Shown here: piece after piece, positions 40,209 to 48,864 of the stretch
How positions within the stretch are numbered: position 1 is the first letter of the stretch
Layout: each line of letters starts with the position of its first letter
Source: Umezawaea sp036375055
GTDB lineage: Bacteria > Actinomycetota > Actinomycetes > Mycobacteriales > Pseudonocardiaceae
Direction: 5' to 3'
Length of the DNA: 64,000 bases
Assembly (NCBI RefSeq): GCF_036375055.1
Contig: NZ_DASUSQ010000011.1
Location: 169,838 to 233,837, forward strand
The notes under the pieces: generated by a model
Told to the model about the DNA's origin: nothing
The model's input: only the letters and a program-made list of their open reading frames with translations
Database searches by the model: none
Program-made: the position numbers and the translations under genes

Positions 40209-41461
40209 GACCGCTCCGGGTGGGTGAGCACCACGGCGGACTGGAACCCGCCGAACCCGCTGCCCACCGACAGCACCGCCCGCAGGTCGCACTCCCGCGC
40301 GGTGTGCGGCACGTAGTCCAGGTCGCACTCGGGGTCGGGGGTGTCGAGGTTCGCCGTCGGCGGGACGACGCCGTGGGTGAGGGCCAGCACGCACGCCGCC
40401 AGTTCGATGGCGCCGATCGCGCCCAGCGAGTGGCCGATCATCGACTTGATGGAGCTGATCGGCACGGTGTGTGCCCGCTGCCCGAGCACCCGCTTGAACG
40501 CCGCCGTCTCGTGCCGGTCGTTCTGCCGGGTGCCCGAGCCGTGGGCGTTGACGTAGTCGACGTCGGCGGGCGCCACCCCGGCCTGGTGCAGGGCGAGGCG
40601 CGCGGCCTCGGCCATCTCCACGCCCTCGGTGGTCAGCCCGGTCATGTGGTGGGCGTTGCTGCGGGTGGCGAACCCCGGCACCTCGGCCAGCACGAGCGCG
40701 CCGCGCCTGCGGGCGTGCTCCCGGTCCTCCAGCACCAGCACGGCCGCGCCCTCGCCGAGCACGAACCCGTCCCGGTCGCGGTCGAACGGGCGCGCGGCGC
40801 GCCCGGCGTCGTCGTTGCGCACCGAGGTGGCCCGGATGGCGTCGAAGCAGGCCACCGTGATCGGCGAGATCGGCGACTCGGCCCCGCCCGCGACCACCAC
40901 GTCGGCCCGGCCCTCCTCGATCAGGCGGGCGCCGTGGCCCACCGCGTCCAGCCCCGCCGTGCAGCCGGTGGACACCGTGCGCACCGGCCCTCGGGCGCCC
41001 ACGGCGTCGGCCACCTCCGCGGCCAGACCCGCCGGCGACAGGGCGCGGTGCAGGAACCGGGAGGCGAGGCCCGCGTCGACCAGCCACCGCTCACCGGAGC
41101 CCGAGGTGGTCACGTAGTCGTGCTCCAGCAGCGTCGTGCCGCCGACCGCGGACCCCATGCTCACCCCGACCCGCCACGGGTCCGCCGCGTCGATCTCGGC
41201 CTGGGCCCACGCCTCGCGCGCGGCGACCACGGCGAACTGGACGTAGCGGTCCATCCGGTCGACCTCGGCCGCCACCAGCCCGGCGGCCTCCGGGTCGAAG
41301 TCGCACTCCGCCGCGATCCTGGACCGGAAGCCCCGCGCGGGGAACAGGGTGATCGGCCGGGTGGCGGTGCGCCCGGAGGTCATCAGCTCCCAGAAGGCCT
41401 TCACCCCGAGGCCTCCCGGTGCGACGACCCCCAGGCCGGTGACGGCCACCCGGCGCGTCAC
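40205..41461 (-). CDS. ketosynthase alpha subunit of type II PKS
   Basis: 418 residues. Catalytic Cys 167 in VRTVSTGCTAGLDAVGHG, His in VNAHGSGTRQNDRHE, second His in SIKSMIGHSLGAIGAIE, and the gatekeeper region GSGFGGFQSAVVL. It condenses malonyl-ACP units with the CLF. It overlaps the CLF and cupin genes by 4 nt each. Neighbours place it in the spore-pigment (whiE/sch/cur) clade, not with antibiotic PKSs that carry ketoreductases. Confidence 0.95.
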   Translation of the reverse strand: MTRRVAVTGLGVVAPGGLGVKAFWELMTSGRTATRPITLFPARGFRSRIAAECDFDPEAAGLVAAEVDRMDRYVQFAVVAAREAWAQAEIDAADPWRVGVSMGSAVGGTTLLEHDYVTTSGSGERWLVDAGLASRFLHRALSPAGLAAEVADAVGARGPVRTVSTGCTAGLDAVGHGARLIEEGRADVVVAGGAESPISPITVACFDAIRATSVRNDDAGRAARPFDRDRDGFVLGEGAAVLVLEDREHARRRGALVLAEVPGFATRSNAHHMTGLTTEGVEMAEAARLALHQAGVAPADVDYVNAHGSGTRQNDRHETAAFKRVLGQRAHTVPISSIKSMIGHSLGAIGAIELAACVLALTHGVVPPTANLDTPDPECDLDYVPHTARECDLRAVLSVGSGFGGFQSAVVLTHPERS

Positions 41462-41847
41462 GGCGACCGCTCCGTGTCCACGTGGCCCAGGTCGGGCCGG
41501 GGCGCGAGCGGGCTGAGGTGGAACACCAGCCGCGCCGGGACCGCCCCGGTGTTGCGGACCCGGTGCCGCACCCCGATGGGCACCATCAGCGCCTGGTCCA
41601 CCCCCAGCGGGTGCGGCGCGCCGTCGAGGTCGACCACCACCTCGCCCTCGATCCCGAACAGGAACTCCTCGGAGTACGGGTGGTAGTGCTCGTTGACCTG
41701 CTCCCCCGGCTCCAGCGCGACGACGCCGAGGAACCCGCTGGTCGCGCCGACGGTCGCCGGGCCGAGCAGCACCCGGATGTCGCCGCCCCTCGCCCGCATG
41801 GCCCCCACGTCCTCCGGGCGGACGATCCGGTGCAGCTGGCTGGTCAT
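41458..41847 (-). CDS. cupin protein of spore-pigment cluster (WhiE ORFII-like)
   Basis: 129 residues. One cupin barrel with metal-ligand pattern EHYHPYSEEFLFGIEGEVVVDLDG and VPIGVRHRVRN. It sits directly before KS-alpha, exactly where whiE ORFII and schB/curC-type cupins lie. Its role in those pathways is accessory (tailoring or stability) and not firmly established. Overlaps both neighbours by 4 nt. Confidence 0.88.
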   Translation of the reverse strand: MTSQLHRIVRPEDVGAMRARGGDIRVLLGPATVGATSGFLGVVALEPGEQVNEHYHPYSEEFLFGIEGEVVVDLDGAPHPLGVDQALMVPIGVRHRVRNTGAVPARLVFHLSPLAPRPDLGHVDTERSP

Positions 41848-42437
41848 GCGACCGGCTCCACGACGCGGTCGGTCACCAGCGTCATCGGCCGTGCCAGCCG
41901 GACCAGCCCCGGTGGCGGGGCGGGCCAGTCGGCGGCGCCCTCCACCAGGTGCACGACCAGGTCGCGGCGGCGGAACACGGTGGCGCCGTGCGCGTCCGCC
42001 CTGCCCTGCTCGGCGAGCGCCCGCGCCACGTCGGCCCCCGTGCCGGGGGAGGCCCGGTACAGCACCGCGGACCTGGTCGCGTGCCGGGCGGGACCGCCGT
42101 GCGCGGCCACGACCCGCATCACCGACGTGGCGAGGAAGCGCCGCCTGCTGTCCTCATCGGACAGATCGCGGTCCTCGACGAGGTGCGGGCGCAGCCGCTC
42201 CTCCACCGCGCGGATCTGCGGCTGGCCCGCGAGGTGCCGGATCGCCTCGTGCGGCGGGCAGGTGATGTCGACGACCCGCACCACCGTGGGCCCCACCATG
42301 AACACCGAGGTGCGGTCCAGCAGCGGCCTGGCGGACCGGGGACGCCCCGGCGGCGGGCCGCTGTAGCCGCCCAGGATCTCGGCCACCGCGGCCTCGGAAC
42401 CCGGTCGCACGGCGAACGTCAACGCGTAGCGGTTCAC
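41844..42437 (-). CDS. SchA/CurD-like protein (WhiE ORFI-like)
   Basis: 197 residues from GTG 42437. RYALTFAVRPGSEAAVAEILGGYSGPPP, followed by LLDRTSVFMVGPTVVRVVDI and a second half DRDLSDEDSRRRFLATSVMRVVAAHGG, fits the SchA/CurD domain family found at the 5' end of spore-pigment operons. Biochemical role not established; ferredoxin-like dimer is likely. It overlaps the ABM gene upstream and the cupin gene downstream by 4 nt. Confidence 0.82.
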   Translation of the reverse strand: MNRYALTFAVRPGSEAAVAEILGGYSGPPPGRPRSARPLLDRTSVFMVGPTVVRVVDITCPPHEAIRHLAGQPQIRAVEERLRPHLVEDRDLSDEDSRRRFLATSVMRVVAAHGGPARHATRSAVLYRASPGTGADVARALAEQGRADAHGATVFRRRDLVVHLVEGAADWPAPPPGLVRLARPMTLVTDRVVEPVA

Positions 42438-42826
42438 GACTCTCCTCCCACGAGCACCTGGTCGGCGTCCGGGCGGCATCCCGCCTGCGTGGTGAACCGG
42501 ACGTGGTAGCGCAGCGATTCCCGCGCGGTCACGCACTCCATCAGCGGCGCGGCGAGGGCGCGGTGGTCCGCGCCGGCCTCCCACCGCAGGAAGTGCGCGT
42601 GGCTCGCCCACTCGCTGGTGATGACCCAGTCGCGGGGATCGGTGGCCGACTGGCACAGCTGGTCGCCCAGGTAACCGTCCACTTCGGCCACGTCGTGCCG
42701 GATTTTGGCGTAGGAGTCCAGGAATCGGGCCTCGGAACCGTCCCGGATCCGCAGCTTGAAGATCACTCGCAGGTGGCGTGGACCTCGCTCGACCCGAGTC
42801 GTGCGGTGCTCGTCCATCACTGCCAT
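42434..42826 (-). CDS. antibiotic biosynthesis monooxygenase (ABM) domain protein
   Basis: 130 residues from ATG 42826, with AGGAGG immediately upstream. The ABM ferredoxin-like fold is seen in RVIFKLRIRDGSEARFLDSYAKIRHDVAEVDGYLGDQLCQS, WVITSEWASHAHFLRWE and RFTTQ. ABM proteins oxidise anthrones to quinones without cofactors, or bind small aromatics. It is the first gene of the nine-gene pigment operon. The 149 bp upstream should contain its promoter. Confidence 0.87.
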   Translation of the reverse strand: MAVMDEHRTTRVERGPRHLRVIFKLRIRDGSEARFLDSYAKIRHDVAEVDGYLGDQLCQSATDPRDWVITSEWASHAHFLRWEAGADHRALAAPLMECVTARESLRYHVRFTTQAGCRPDADQVLVGGES

Positions 42827-42975
42827 GGCGCCTCCTCGGTGGTCACGGGAACCAGGGCCGGACATCAGCTCAAGCACCGATGGTCGAGTCGCGGCAGCGG
42901 ATCCGCAACCGGTGGAGGGCACGACGGCCGTTGTTCACCTGAAGGAGAGACCCTTGGGGCGAGCCGACCCGCGGG

Positions 42976-43272
42976 CTAGTCCGGGTAGGACGCGATCCGG
43001 CACGCCTTCCTGGCGACCGCGTGGGCCACGCCCTCGGCCACGAGGGAGTCGCGGCACGCGCGGGCGTCCGCGGCGGTGCCCGTCTTGGCGACCTTGCACG
43101 CCTTGAGCACCGCGGCGGTCGCGGGGTAGCCGTTCTCCATGACGTGGTCGATGCAGATGCCGGGATCCGCGTGCGCGGGGGTGGCGGTGAGCGAGGAGAG
43201 CGCTGCGGTGGCGAACACGGCGCTGGTCAGCACGGCGGCGCGCGACAGGGCGCGGAGGACCTCACGAGACAT
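42976..43272 (-). CDS. small secreted four-Cys protein
   Basis: 98 residues from ATG 43272 with AAGGGACG upstream. A signal peptide ends at TATPAHADPG. The mature part of about 62 residues has four Cys (GICIDH, LKACKV, ARACRD, RKACRI), enough for two disulfides, and alternating Ala-rich helices. No family recognised. It lies just upstream of the pigment operon on the same strand, 149 bp away, so separate transcription is likely. It could be a surface or signalling peptide of the aerial stage (speculative). Confidence 0.7.
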   Translation of the reverse strand: MSREVLRALSRAAVLTSAVFATAALSSLTATPAHADPGICIDHVMENGYPATAAVLKACKVAKTGTAADARACRDSLVAEGVAHAVARKACRIASYPD

Positions 43273-43453
43273 CGGATCGTCCCTTCCTGGACGCGCCGGG
43301 CGCGGTGCCGGTCGTCCGGCACGCCCCACCCCCGGCGCCGGTCCAGTGGACTCCCCGCGCCGCCACCGTCGCGCCGTTCCGGGACGTGAATCCTCCGACG
43401 GGGACGAAAACCACCCGACCGGGAGATGCTGATCACTGCGCTCCGTGGCGCCC

Positions 43454-43487
43454 GGATCTCCATCACTCCACAGTGGAGGAGAGATCC
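43454..43487. promoter_or_regulatory. nested dyad with TCCACAGTGGA core
   Basis: Outer arms GGATCTC / GAGATCC enclose inner arms CTCCAC-A-GTGGAG. It lies in the 280-bp space before the small secreted protein gene, upstream on its strand. The core is shared with the dyad at 8054-8068. Operator function is inferred. Confidence 0.4.
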
Positions 43488-43506
43488 GCGGCCGACCGCC
43501 GACGCG

Positions 43507-43540
43507 CGTTCGCGCGCCCCGCGACCGGGGCGCGCGAACG
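43507..43540 (-). terminator. terminator of the ebo-type operon
   Basis: A perfect 14-bp GC stem (43507-43520 with 43527-43540) and a 6-nt loop, 12 bp after the stop of the last minus-strand gene of the operon. Confidence 0.75.
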
Positions 43541-43552
43541 GGTCGAACCGGG

Positions 43553-44404
43553 TCAGAACCTCAGGTCTCGCAGGTACTTGTAGCCGACCTCGGCCGTCAC
43601 CAGGGCGTCCGCGGGCTGGTCGTTCTCCACGATGTACTCGTCAACGCGGTGGTGCCAGGTCTCGCGGAAGACGCGGGCGAAGTCGATCGTGCCCTTGCCG
43701 AGGTCGGCGAAACCACCGTCCGGCTTGCGGTCCTTCACGTGGTACTGGCGCACGCGCGGGAAGTTCTGCCGGAACACCTCCACCGGGTCGACCCCCGCCG
43801 TCACGACCCAGTACAGGTCGACCTCCAGGTGCACGTCCCTGCGCGACGTGCCCTTCGCGATCACGTCGATCGGGCGCCTGCCCTCCAGCACCTGGAACTC
43901 GTGCGCGTGGTTGTGGTAGCCCATCTTGAGCCCGGCCTTGCGCAGCACCTTCGACGCCGCGTCCAGGCGCTCGGTGAACGACACCCACTCGGCCAGCGTC
44001 GGGTAGTTCACGTACGGCACGTTGACGTAGGTGTTGCGCAGCGCCTTGGCGTCCGCCACCACCTTGTCCAGGTCGCCGTCGATGCCCACGTGCGCGGACG
44101 TCGCGGAGAGGCGGTACTTGCGCAGCAGCTTCGCGAACTCCTCCGCGGTGCGGCCGTACGTGCCCGCCAGCTCGACCTTGCGGTAGCCGATGTCGGCCAG
44201 CGCCTCCAGCACGGGCGCGGGGTCGTCGCCGATCACGCCGCGCAGCGTGTAGAGCTGGATGCTGATCGACTCGCGGGGCACGCGGCGGCCGTGCCACGCC
44301 CCGCCGGTGGCGGACGCGGTACCGGGCAGCGCCGCGGCGGCACCCACGGCCGCGGCCGCGCCGAGGGCGCCGAGAACTGCTCTTCTGGACGGGCTGTGCG
44401 TCAT
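43553..44404 (-). CDS. Tat-exported sugar phosphate isomerase/epimerase-like TIM barrel
   Basis: 283 residues from ATG 44404, with GAGAGGA upstream. The N-terminus SRRAVLGALGAAAAVGAAAALPGTASA is a twin-arginine-type signal. The barrel has SISIQLYTLR, IGYRKVELAG, SAHVGIDGDL, MGYHNHAHEF and DVHLEVDLYWVVTAG, then YHVKDRK and YIVENDQP: the Glu/Asp/His metal pattern of xylose-isomerase-like proteins. It is predicted to act outside the cytoplasm, unlike the cytosolic paralogue just upstream. Last gene of the operon. Confidence 0.87.
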   Translation of the reverse strand: MTHSPSRRAVLGALGAAAAVGAAAALPGTASATGGAWHGRRVPRESISIQLYTLRGVIGDDPAPVLEALADIGYRKVELAGTYGRTAEEFAKLLRKYRLSATSAHVGIDGDLDKVVADAKALRNTYVNVPYVNYPTLAEWVSFTERLDAASKVLRKAGLKMGYHNHAHEFQVLEGRRPIDVIAKGTSRRDVHLEVDLYWVVTAGVDPVEVFRQNFPRVRQYHVKDRKPDGGFADLGKGTIDFARVFRETWHHRVDEYIVENDQPADALVTAEVGYKYLRDLRF

Positions 44405-44418
44405 GGCGCGCTGTCCTC

Positions 44419-45429
44419 TCAGGATTCTTCTCGGGTGGAGAACGCGGCGTCGAAGGCCGCGGCGGGCGGGTCGAACACGAGCCCCCTGATGAACTTCACG
44501 GCCTCCTCGGCGCCGCGCAGCCGGTCCATCCCGGCGTCCTCCCACTCGACGGAGATGGGCCCGGTGTAGCCGATGGCGTTGAGCGCGCGGAACGACTGCT
44601 CCCACGGCACGTCGCCGTGGCCGGTGGACACGAAGTCCCAGCCGCGCCGGGGGTCGGCCCAGGCGAGGTGGGATCCGAGGCGGCCGTTGCGGCCGTCGAA
44701 CCGCTTCTTCGTGTCCTTGCAGTCGACGTGGTAGATCCGGTCGGCGAAGTCGAGGATGAAGCCGACCGGGTCGAGGTCCTGCCACACGAAGTGCGACGGG
44801 TCCCAGTTCAGGCCGAACGCCGGGCGGTTGTCCAGCGCGTCGAGGGTCTTGCGGGTGGTCCAGTAGTCGTAGGCGATCTCGGACGGGTGGACCTCGTGGG
44901 CGAAGCGCACGCCGACCTCGTCGAACACGTCGAGGATCGGGTTCCACCGGTTCGCGAAGTCGGTGTAGCCGTCGTCGATGACGGCCTGCGACACCGGCGG
45001 GAACATCGCCACGTACTTCCAGATCTTCGACCCGGTGAAGCCGACGACGGTGTCCACGCCCAGCTTCGCCGCCGCGCGCGCGGTGTCGGCGATCTCGGCG
45101 GCGGCGCGCTGCCGCACGCCCTCGGGTTCGCCGTCGCCCCAGATGCGGGCGGGCAGGATGTTGCGGTGCCGCTCGTCGATCGGGTCGTCGCACACGGCCT
45201 GGCCGACGAGGTGGTTGGAGATCGCGAACACCGCGAGCCCGTGCGACTCCAGCTGCGCGAGCTTCGCGGGGACGTAGTCCGGTTCGGCCAGTGCCCGGTC
45301 GACCTCGAAGTGGTCGCCGGAGCAGGCGATCTCCAGCCCGTCGTAGCCCCACCCGGCGGCGAGCTTGCAGACCTCCTCGAACGGCAGGTCGGCCCACTGG
45401 CCCGTGAACAGGGTGACGGGTCGGCTCAT
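44419..45429 (-). CDS. cytosolic sugar phosphate isomerase/epimerase-like TIM barrel
   Basis: 336 residues. LFTGQWADLPFEEVCKLAAGWGYDGLEIACSGDHFEV opens the barrel. Metal and substrate residues appear in FAISNHLVGQ, VVGFTGSKIWKY, FAHEVHPSEIAYDY, GLNWDPSHFVWQ, YHVDCKDTKKR and ISVEWEDAGMDR. Relatives act on inositol or 3-keto sugars as isomerases or epimerases. It starts at ATG 45429, overlapping the phosphatase stop by 1 nt. The 14-nt gap to the next gene keeps the operon continuous. Confidence 0.88.
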   Translation of the reverse strand: MSRPVTLFTGQWADLPFEEVCKLAAGWGYDGLEIACSGDHFEVDRALAEPDYVPAKLAQLESHGLAVFAISNHLVGQAVCDDPIDERHRNILPARIWGDGEPEGVRQRAAAEIADTARAAAKLGVDTVVGFTGSKIWKYVAMFPPVSQAVIDDGYTDFANRWNPILDVFDEVGVRFAHEVHPSEIAYDYWTTRKTLDALDNRPAFGLNWDPSHFVWQDLDPVGFILDFADRIYHVDCKDTKKRFDGRNGRLGSHLAWADPRRGWDFVSTGHGDVPWEQSFRALNAIGYTGPISVEWEDAGMDRLRGAEEAVKFIRGLVFDPPAAAFDAAFSTREES

Positions 45430-46823
45430 CACAGCTCTCCTCTCGTGTGCGCCGCGGGTGTCCGCAGCCCCTGCAGTTCCAGCAGGAAGTCCTTGACCTC
45501 GGTCGCGGCGATCCGCTCGCGCGGTGCGACGCTCGTGTCCGAGCACAGCAGCACAGGTCCGTCCTCGGCGCTGTCCGGGAGGCGGCCGTGGCTGCCGCGC
45601 ACGGGGGACGGGTCGAGCGGCACGACGCTCATCGCGTACCGCAGGCCCGCCTTCTTGCGCACGAGGTTCAGCCCGGCCTTGGCCTTCGCGAGCGGGTCGG
45701 CGGGGTTGAAGAACAGCTCGGCCGGGTCGTAGCCGGGTTTGCGGTGGATCTCCACGCCGCGCGCGAAGTCCGGCGCGCGGTCGTCGTCGAGCCAGTAGTA
45801 GTAGGTGAACCACGCGTCGGGCTCGGCGACGGCGACGAGTTCGCCGGAGCGCTCGTGGTCGAGGCCGAACCCGGCCTGCTCGGCGCGGTCCAGGACGCGG
45901 TCCACGCCGGGCAGCGCCTCGACGACGGCCCGCGCGCGCTCCAGGTCGGCGGGGTCGTCGACGTAGACGTGGGCGACCTGGTGGTCCGCGACGGCGAACG
46001 CCCGCGACGTCCACGGGTCCAGGTACTCCATGCCCGCCTGGGTGTAGACCTCCAGCAGGCCCTCGGCGCGCAGCGCCCGGTTCACGTCGACCGCGCGGCG
46101 GGCCTCGGTGATGCCGTACTCCGACAGGGCCACGACGGTGGCGCCCGCGCCGAGCGCGTCGACCAGCAGCGGCGCGATCTCCGCGTCCACCGCCCGCGCC
46201 GCTTCCCGCGCCTGCGGCGAGTTCGGGCCGAAGCGCTGGAGGTCGTAGTCCAGGTGCGGCACGTAGACCAGGAGCAGGTCCGGGCGCTGCTCGACCAGGA
46301 TCTTGCGTGCGGCGCCGACGATCCAGCGGCTGGACGCGATGGACGCCGTGGGCCCCCAGTACTGGAAGAGCGGGAACTCCCCCAGCGCGGCCACGAGGTC
46401 GTCGTGCAGCTCGGGCGGCCGGACGTAGGCGTCGGGCGACTTGCGTCCGTCGGCGTGGTAGATCGGCCGGGGTGTGATCGTCACGTCGGTGGTCGCGCCC
46501 ATCGCGTACCACCAGCAGACGTTGGCCGCGGTGTAGCCGGGGTGGGCGCGGCGCGCGGTCTCCCACAGCTTCTCCCCGCCCACCAGGCGGTTGTGCTGCC
46601 GCCACAGGTGGACCTCGCCGAGGTCGCGGAAGTACCAGCCGTTGCCGACGACCCCGTGCTCCGCCGGGGTGAGGCCGGTGAGGAACGTGGACTGGGCGCT
46701 GCACGTGACGGCGGGCAGCACGGTGCCCAGCTCCGCCCGCCACCCCAGGCGCGCGAGGTTCGGCATGTGGGGCAGCAGCGCCGGGGTCATCCCGACGACG
46801 TCGATCACGACGAGCGGCTTCAC
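45429..46823 (-). CDS. alkaline-phosphatase-superfamily nucleotide pyrophosphatase/phosphodiesterase
   Basis: 464 residues from GTG 46823. VVIDVVGMTPALLPHMPNLARLG supplies the first metal Asp. AVTCSAQSTFLTGLTPAEHGVVGNGW has the Thr nucleophile typical of NPP-type enzymes. Further ligands are in VPHLDYDLQRFG, LSEYGITE and CSDTS near the C-terminus. It hydrolyses phosphodiester or phosphomonoester bonds. With the ebo genes around it, the substrate is probably the pathway's phosphorylated metabolite (inference). Overlaps both neighbours. Confidence 0.87.
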   Translation of the reverse strand: MKPLVVIDVVGMTPALLPHMPNLARLGWRAELGTVLPAVTCSAQSTFLTGLTPAEHGVVGNGWYFRDLGEVHLWRQHNRLVGGEKLWETARRAHPGYTAANVCWWYAMGATTDVTITPRPIYHADGRKSPDAYVRPPELHDDLVAALGEFPLFQYWGPTASIASSRWIVGAARKILVEQRPDLLLVYVPHLDYDLQRFGPNSPQAREAARAVDAEIAPLLVDALGAGATVVALSEYGITEARRAVDVNRALRAEGLLEVYTQAGMEYLDPWTSRAFAVADHQVAHVYVDDPADLERARAVVEALPGVDRVLDRAEQAGFGLDHERSGELVAVAEPDAWFTYYYWLDDDRAPDFARGVEIHRKPGYDPAELFFNPADPLAKAKAGLNLVRKKAGLRYAMSVVPLDPSPVRGSHGRLPDSAEDGPVLLCSDTSVAPRERIAATEVKDFLLELQGLRTPAAHTRGEL

Positions 46824-47995
46824 GGGCGGGCTCCTTCCTCGACGGCCAGGTCCCGAGGCGCGCTCTGCTCCGGGACCGCGGTGTCCAGCACCCCCAGGTG
46901 TTCGCGCGCCCAGCGCAGCTCGGCGGCGATGCCGCGCACCAGCCCGGTGTCGTCCTGGCCGACGGCGCCGGGCAGCACGCTCCACGTGTAGGTCTCGACC
47001 TCCACGTGCGGCAGCGGGCCGTGCGCGGCGAGCGCCCCCACGGCGTCGCGCAGCACCTCGGTGGTCGCCGACAGCGGCGCGGCGGGCCGCGCGTGCAGCG
47101 GGACGTGGAAGTGCACGCGCCACGGGTCGCGGCCGGGCAGCTCGTGGTGGGCCTGCGGCAGGTCGTCGGAGGCGAGCACCACTCCCCCGCTCAGCTCGCG
47201 GACCTGGTGCAGGTAGCGGGGTTCGGTGAACGCGGCCAGCGCGCGGCGGCCCTCGGGCGTGCCGGGGGCGGTGACCTCCAGCGCCGCCGACGCCTGCACC
47301 TTGACCACGCGCAGACCGGCGGCGTGGACCTCGGCGACGGCGGCGGCCGGGTCGGCGAAGGACACCGCGAGGTGGCAGGTGTCCAGGCAGATCCCGACGT
47401 GGTCGGGGTCGACCCGCCCGGCGAGCCGGGTCACCGCGTCGTGCACGGTGTCCAGGACGCAGCCGGGTTCGGGTTCGACGGCCAGCGCGATCGGCTTGCC
47501 GGTCCACGCGGCCTGCGCGCGCAGCACCCGCGCCAGGTCGTCGAGGGCGGCGAACGCGGCGGAGTCGTCGTCGGGCGTCCACGGGGTGCGCCAGCCCAGC
47601 GGCAGCGTGGAGATGGAGCCGCTCGCGGCGGCGTCGGGCAGCAGGTCGGCCAGCACGGTGGCGCAGTCGGTGGTGTAGCGCAGCCGCTCCGGGTCGGTCC
47701 AGCGCGGCCGGTACACCGAGTGCTTCACCACGGCGTCGTGGAAACCGCCGTAGGGGAAGGCGTTGAGGGTGCGGACCTCCAGGCCGCGCGCGTCGAGCTC
47801 GGCGCGCAGCCGCCGCCGGGACGCCTCGTCCTCGGCGAGGCCGCGGGCGACGTCGGCGGACAGCCACAGGCCGAGGCCGAGGTGGTCGGTGCCGAGCAGG
47901 CGGCGCACGGGCAGGGCGAAGCGGTCGAGCTGGGCCAGCACGCCGCGCAGGTCCTCGGCGGGGTGGACGTTGGTGCAGTAGGACAGGTCCATCAC
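46820..47995 (-). CDS. EboE-like metabolite traffic protein (TIM barrel)
   Basis: 391 residues from GTG 47995, overlapping the TatD stop by 4 nt; ATG 47992 is the alternative. LSYCTNVHPAEDLRGVLAQLDRFALPVR is characteristic of EboE. The barrel continues with LEVRTLNAFPYGGFH, STLPLGWRTPWTPDDDSA, IALAVEPEPGCVLDT, VGICLDTCHLAVSF and FHVPLHARPAAPLSAT. Ebo proteins were defined in clusters linked to export of unusual metabolites such as cyanobacterial scytonemin precursors; the exact chemistry is unknown. Confidence 0.87.
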   Translation of the reverse strand: MMDLSYCTNVHPAEDLRGVLAQLDRFALPVRRLLGTDHLGLGLWLSADVARGLAEDEASRRRLRAELDARGLEVRTLNAFPYGGFHDAVVKHSVYRPRWTDPERLRYTTDCATVLADLLPDAAASGSISTLPLGWRTPWTPDDDSAAFAALDDLARVLRAQAAWTGKPIALAVEPEPGCVLDTVHDAVTRLAGRVDPDHVGICLDTCHLAVSFADPAAAVAEVHAAGLRVVKVQASAALEVTAPGTPEGRRALAAFTEPRYLHQVRELSGGVVLASDDLPQAHHELPGRDPWRVHFHVPLHARPAAPLSATTEVLRDAVGALAAHGPLPHVEVETYTWSVLPGAVGQDDTGLVRGIAAELRWAREHLGVLDTAVPEQSAPRDLAVEEGARP

Positions 47996-48864
47996 CGGTC
48001 ACCGCCGCCGCGCAGCACGGAGTTGCCGGAGAACGTGTCCGGCGCGGCGCTGAAGCCGGGCAGGTCGTCGAGCAGCAGGCGTCCGCTCTGGCCGTAGAAC
48101 TCGACCGGGTTGCGCCACAGCACGGTGTCCACGTCGGACTCGCTGAAGCCCGCCTCCAGCATCGCCAGGCCGGTCTTGTGCGTCTTGAGCGGGTCGGAGC
48201 GGCCCCAGTCGGCCGCGGAGTTCACCAGCACCCGCGCGGTGCCGTACTCCTTGAGGATCGCGACCATCCGGTGCTCGTCCATCTTGGTGTCCGGGTAGAT
48301 GGAGAAGCCCATCCACGCGCCGGAGTCGGCGACCGCGCGCACGGTCGTCTCGTTCAGGTGGTCCACGGCGACCCGCTCCACCGGGAGGCCGGACTCCTTG
48401 ACCAGGTCGAGGGTGCGGCGCGTGCCCGCGGCCTTGTCGCGGTGCGGGGTGTGCACCAGCGCGGGCAGCTCGTGCTCGACCGCGAGCTGGAGCTGGCGGG
48501 CGAACGCCTCGTCCTCCTCCGGCGTCATCGAGTCGAAGCCGATCTCGCCGACCGCGACGACGCCGTCCTTCTCCAGGTAGCGCGGCAGCACGTCCAGCAC
48601 GGCCGTGCAGCGGGGGTCGTTGGCCTCCTTGGGGTTCAGCGCGATCGTGCAGTGGTGGCGGATGCCGAACTGGGCGGCGCGGAAGCGCTCCCAGCCGATG
48701 AGCGCGTCGAAGTAGTCGGTGAACGAGCCGACCGACGTGCGGGGCTGGCCCAGCCAGAACGCCGGTTCGACCAGCGCGCGCACCCCGGCGGCGTGCATGG
48801 CCTCGTAGTCGTCGGTCGTGCGGGACGTCATGTGGACGTGCGGGTCGAAGATGCGCACCCTCAC
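47992..48864 (-). CDS. TatD-family metal hydrolase (EboB-like)
   Basis: 290 residues from GTG 48864. Metal-binding FDPHVHMTSR (DxHxH), YLEKDGVVAVGEIGFDSMTPEED (bridging Glu), PALVHTPHRDKA, VDHLNETTVRAV and VNSAADWGRSDPLKTHKTGLAM, the full set of amidohydrolase-fold ligands. EboB proteins are TatD-like members of ebo clusters. It probably hydrolyses an intermediate. Coupled to both neighbours by 4-nt overlaps. Confidence 0.87.
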   Translation of the reverse strand: MRVRIFDPHVHMTSRTTDDYEAMHAAGVRALVEPAFWLGQPRTSVGSFTDYFDALIGWERFRAAQFGIRHHCTIALNPKEANDPRCTAVLDVLPRYLEKDGVVAVGEIGFDSMTPEEDEAFARQLQLAVEHELPALVHTPHRDKAAGTRRTLDLVKESGLPVERVAVDHLNETTVRAVADSGAWMGFSIYPDTKMDEHRMVAILKEYGTARVLVNSAADWGRSDPLKTHKTGLAMLEAGFSESDVDTVLWRNPVEFYGQSGRLLLDDLPGFSAAPDTFSGNSVLRGGGDR

